Assembly: GCA_005882275.1 (NCBI GenBank)
Contig: VBAK01000135.1
Span: 1 to 37,046, forward strand
Direction: 5' to 3'
DNA length: 37,046 nucleotides
From: Candidatus Segetimicrobium genomatis
GTDB lineage: Bacteria > Sysuimicrobiota > Sysuimicrobiia > Sysuimicrobiales > Segetimicrobiaceae
Numbering within the stretch: the stretch's first letter is position 1; each line of letters opens with the position of its first letter. The notes beneath the pieces were generated by a model. That model was not told where the DNA came from, searched no databases, and worked only from the letters and a program-made list of their open reading frames with translations. Shown piece after piece: positions 36,201 to 37,046 of the stretch. The position numbers and the translations under genes are program-made.

Positions 36201-37046
36201 TACTCCATTGCCTCACCTCCCGAAGAACGCGGGAAGGTGATGATCACCGTCGAGCGGCTGGACGATGGGGAGGCGTCTCCGTACCTGGTTGACGAGGTGA
36301 AACTCGGCGACCGCCTGGAGCTGCGAGGGCCGATCGGCGGGTACTTCGTCTGGGAGGCGCAGATGGGCGGGCCCCTCCTGCTCGTCGCCGGGGGATCGGG
36401 GATTGTTCCGTTGATGGCGATGATCCGGCACCGCCGCGCGGTCGCGAGCACCGTGCCGGCCCGGCTGCTGTACTCCGCGCGATCGCAAGACGAGGTCATC
36501 TACCGCGATGAACTCGATGAATCAGCGCGCCGCGATAGGAGGCTGGACGTGATCTACACGCTCACCCGAAGTCAGCCGCCGGGGTGGGCAGGGTACCGGC
36601 GCCGCATCGACGGCGATCTGCTGCGGGAAGTGGCGTGGCCTGCCCGGGACGGTCCCCGCGCCTACATCTGCGGCCCCACACAGTTCGTCGAAACCGCGGC
36701 CGCGGGTCTCGTGTCACTCGGCTACGACCCGGCCCGAGTCAAGACCGAACGCTTCGGTCCGACAGGAGGAGGATGATGGAGAGCAGGCTGGACGGGAATG
36801 TCGTCGGAGGGATCCTGGGCGCGGTCTTTCCCTTTGAAATGACCAGCGCCCTGACCACATGCGCGGGGTGTGGTTTCACCGATCCGATCGGCGCGTTTGC
36901 CGCGTACGTGCACGGCATGGGGACGGTGGTACGCTGCCCGTCTTGCGATACCGCCGTGATTCGCCTGTCGCGCGTGAGAGGGCGATATTGGATGGATATG
37001 CGCGGAACGCGGATTCTTCGGATCAGTGAGGGGCGGTAGCCGGACG

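Overview
The window is 37 kb of GC-rich DNA from a bacterium, probably an uncultured soil or sediment lineage. A porin-like protein with an N-terminal S-layer-homology (SLH) domain, an exported Kelch protein, HdeD, GlsB and YSC84 proteins, an ECF42-type sigma factor and a DUF6510 gene point to an environmental diderm, with the SLH-porin architecture seen in Terrabacteria-type phyla (Armatimonadota / CSP1-3-like). This placement is inference; no ribosomal marker is present.

Layout. (1) 1-11.5 kb is an envelope/stress block: DUF421 protein (cut by the window edge); a minus-strand set of a two-TM protein, YtxH protein and GlsB; two nearly identical Crp/Fnr regulators; a tiny secreted protein; an AsmA protein; a class A penicillin-binding protein; then a secreted decapeptide-repeat protein, a second GlsB, a YSC84 lipid-binding protein and a small membrane protein. 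A conserved ~55-70 bp non-coding element occurs four times in this block, upstream of four separate transcription units including one regulator. I read it as a shared control element of a local envelope-stress regulon. (2) 11.5-13.0 kb holds a HigB/HigA-type toxin-antitoxin pair between two identical 26-bp copies of a tRNA or tmRNA 3' end, which looks like the footprint of an integration event. (3) 13.1-18.5 kb is a complete BMP-family (nucleoside-type) ABC importer: binding protein, double ATPase and two permeases. A DUF1989 gene converges on it. (4) 19-20.8 kb is the SLH porin. (5) 21.0-24.6 kb holds inositol-3-phosphate synthase, an MFS transporter and a Tat-exported phosphoesterase. It is followed at 24.8-26.7 kb by two tandem ATP-grasp enzymes whose C-terminal metal site looks more like inositol-phosphate kinases (ITPK) than glutamate ligases. 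(6) 26.7-30.7 kb holds an exported seven-repeat Kelch protein, an RNB exoribonuclease, a 29-codon remnant of a xanthine-dehydrogenase-type gene and an AlkA-like glycosylase lacking its middle. (7) 30.7-33.0 kb is an ECF42 sigma factor with its usual DGPF/YCII partner and a CMD protein. (8) 33.1-37.0 kb holds membrane proteins, an alpha/beta hydrolase and a tight molybdopterin oxidoreductase / flavin reductase / DUF6510 operon.

The strongest candidates for something undescribed are the repeated promoter element with its duplicated Crp/Fnr regulators, and the inositol-phosphate synthase next to ITPK-like ATP-grasp enzymes. Decay and mobility signs (toxin-antitoxin cassette, gene remnant, internally deleted glycosylase, an 80%-identical 95-bp segment in two places) mark the accessory parts.
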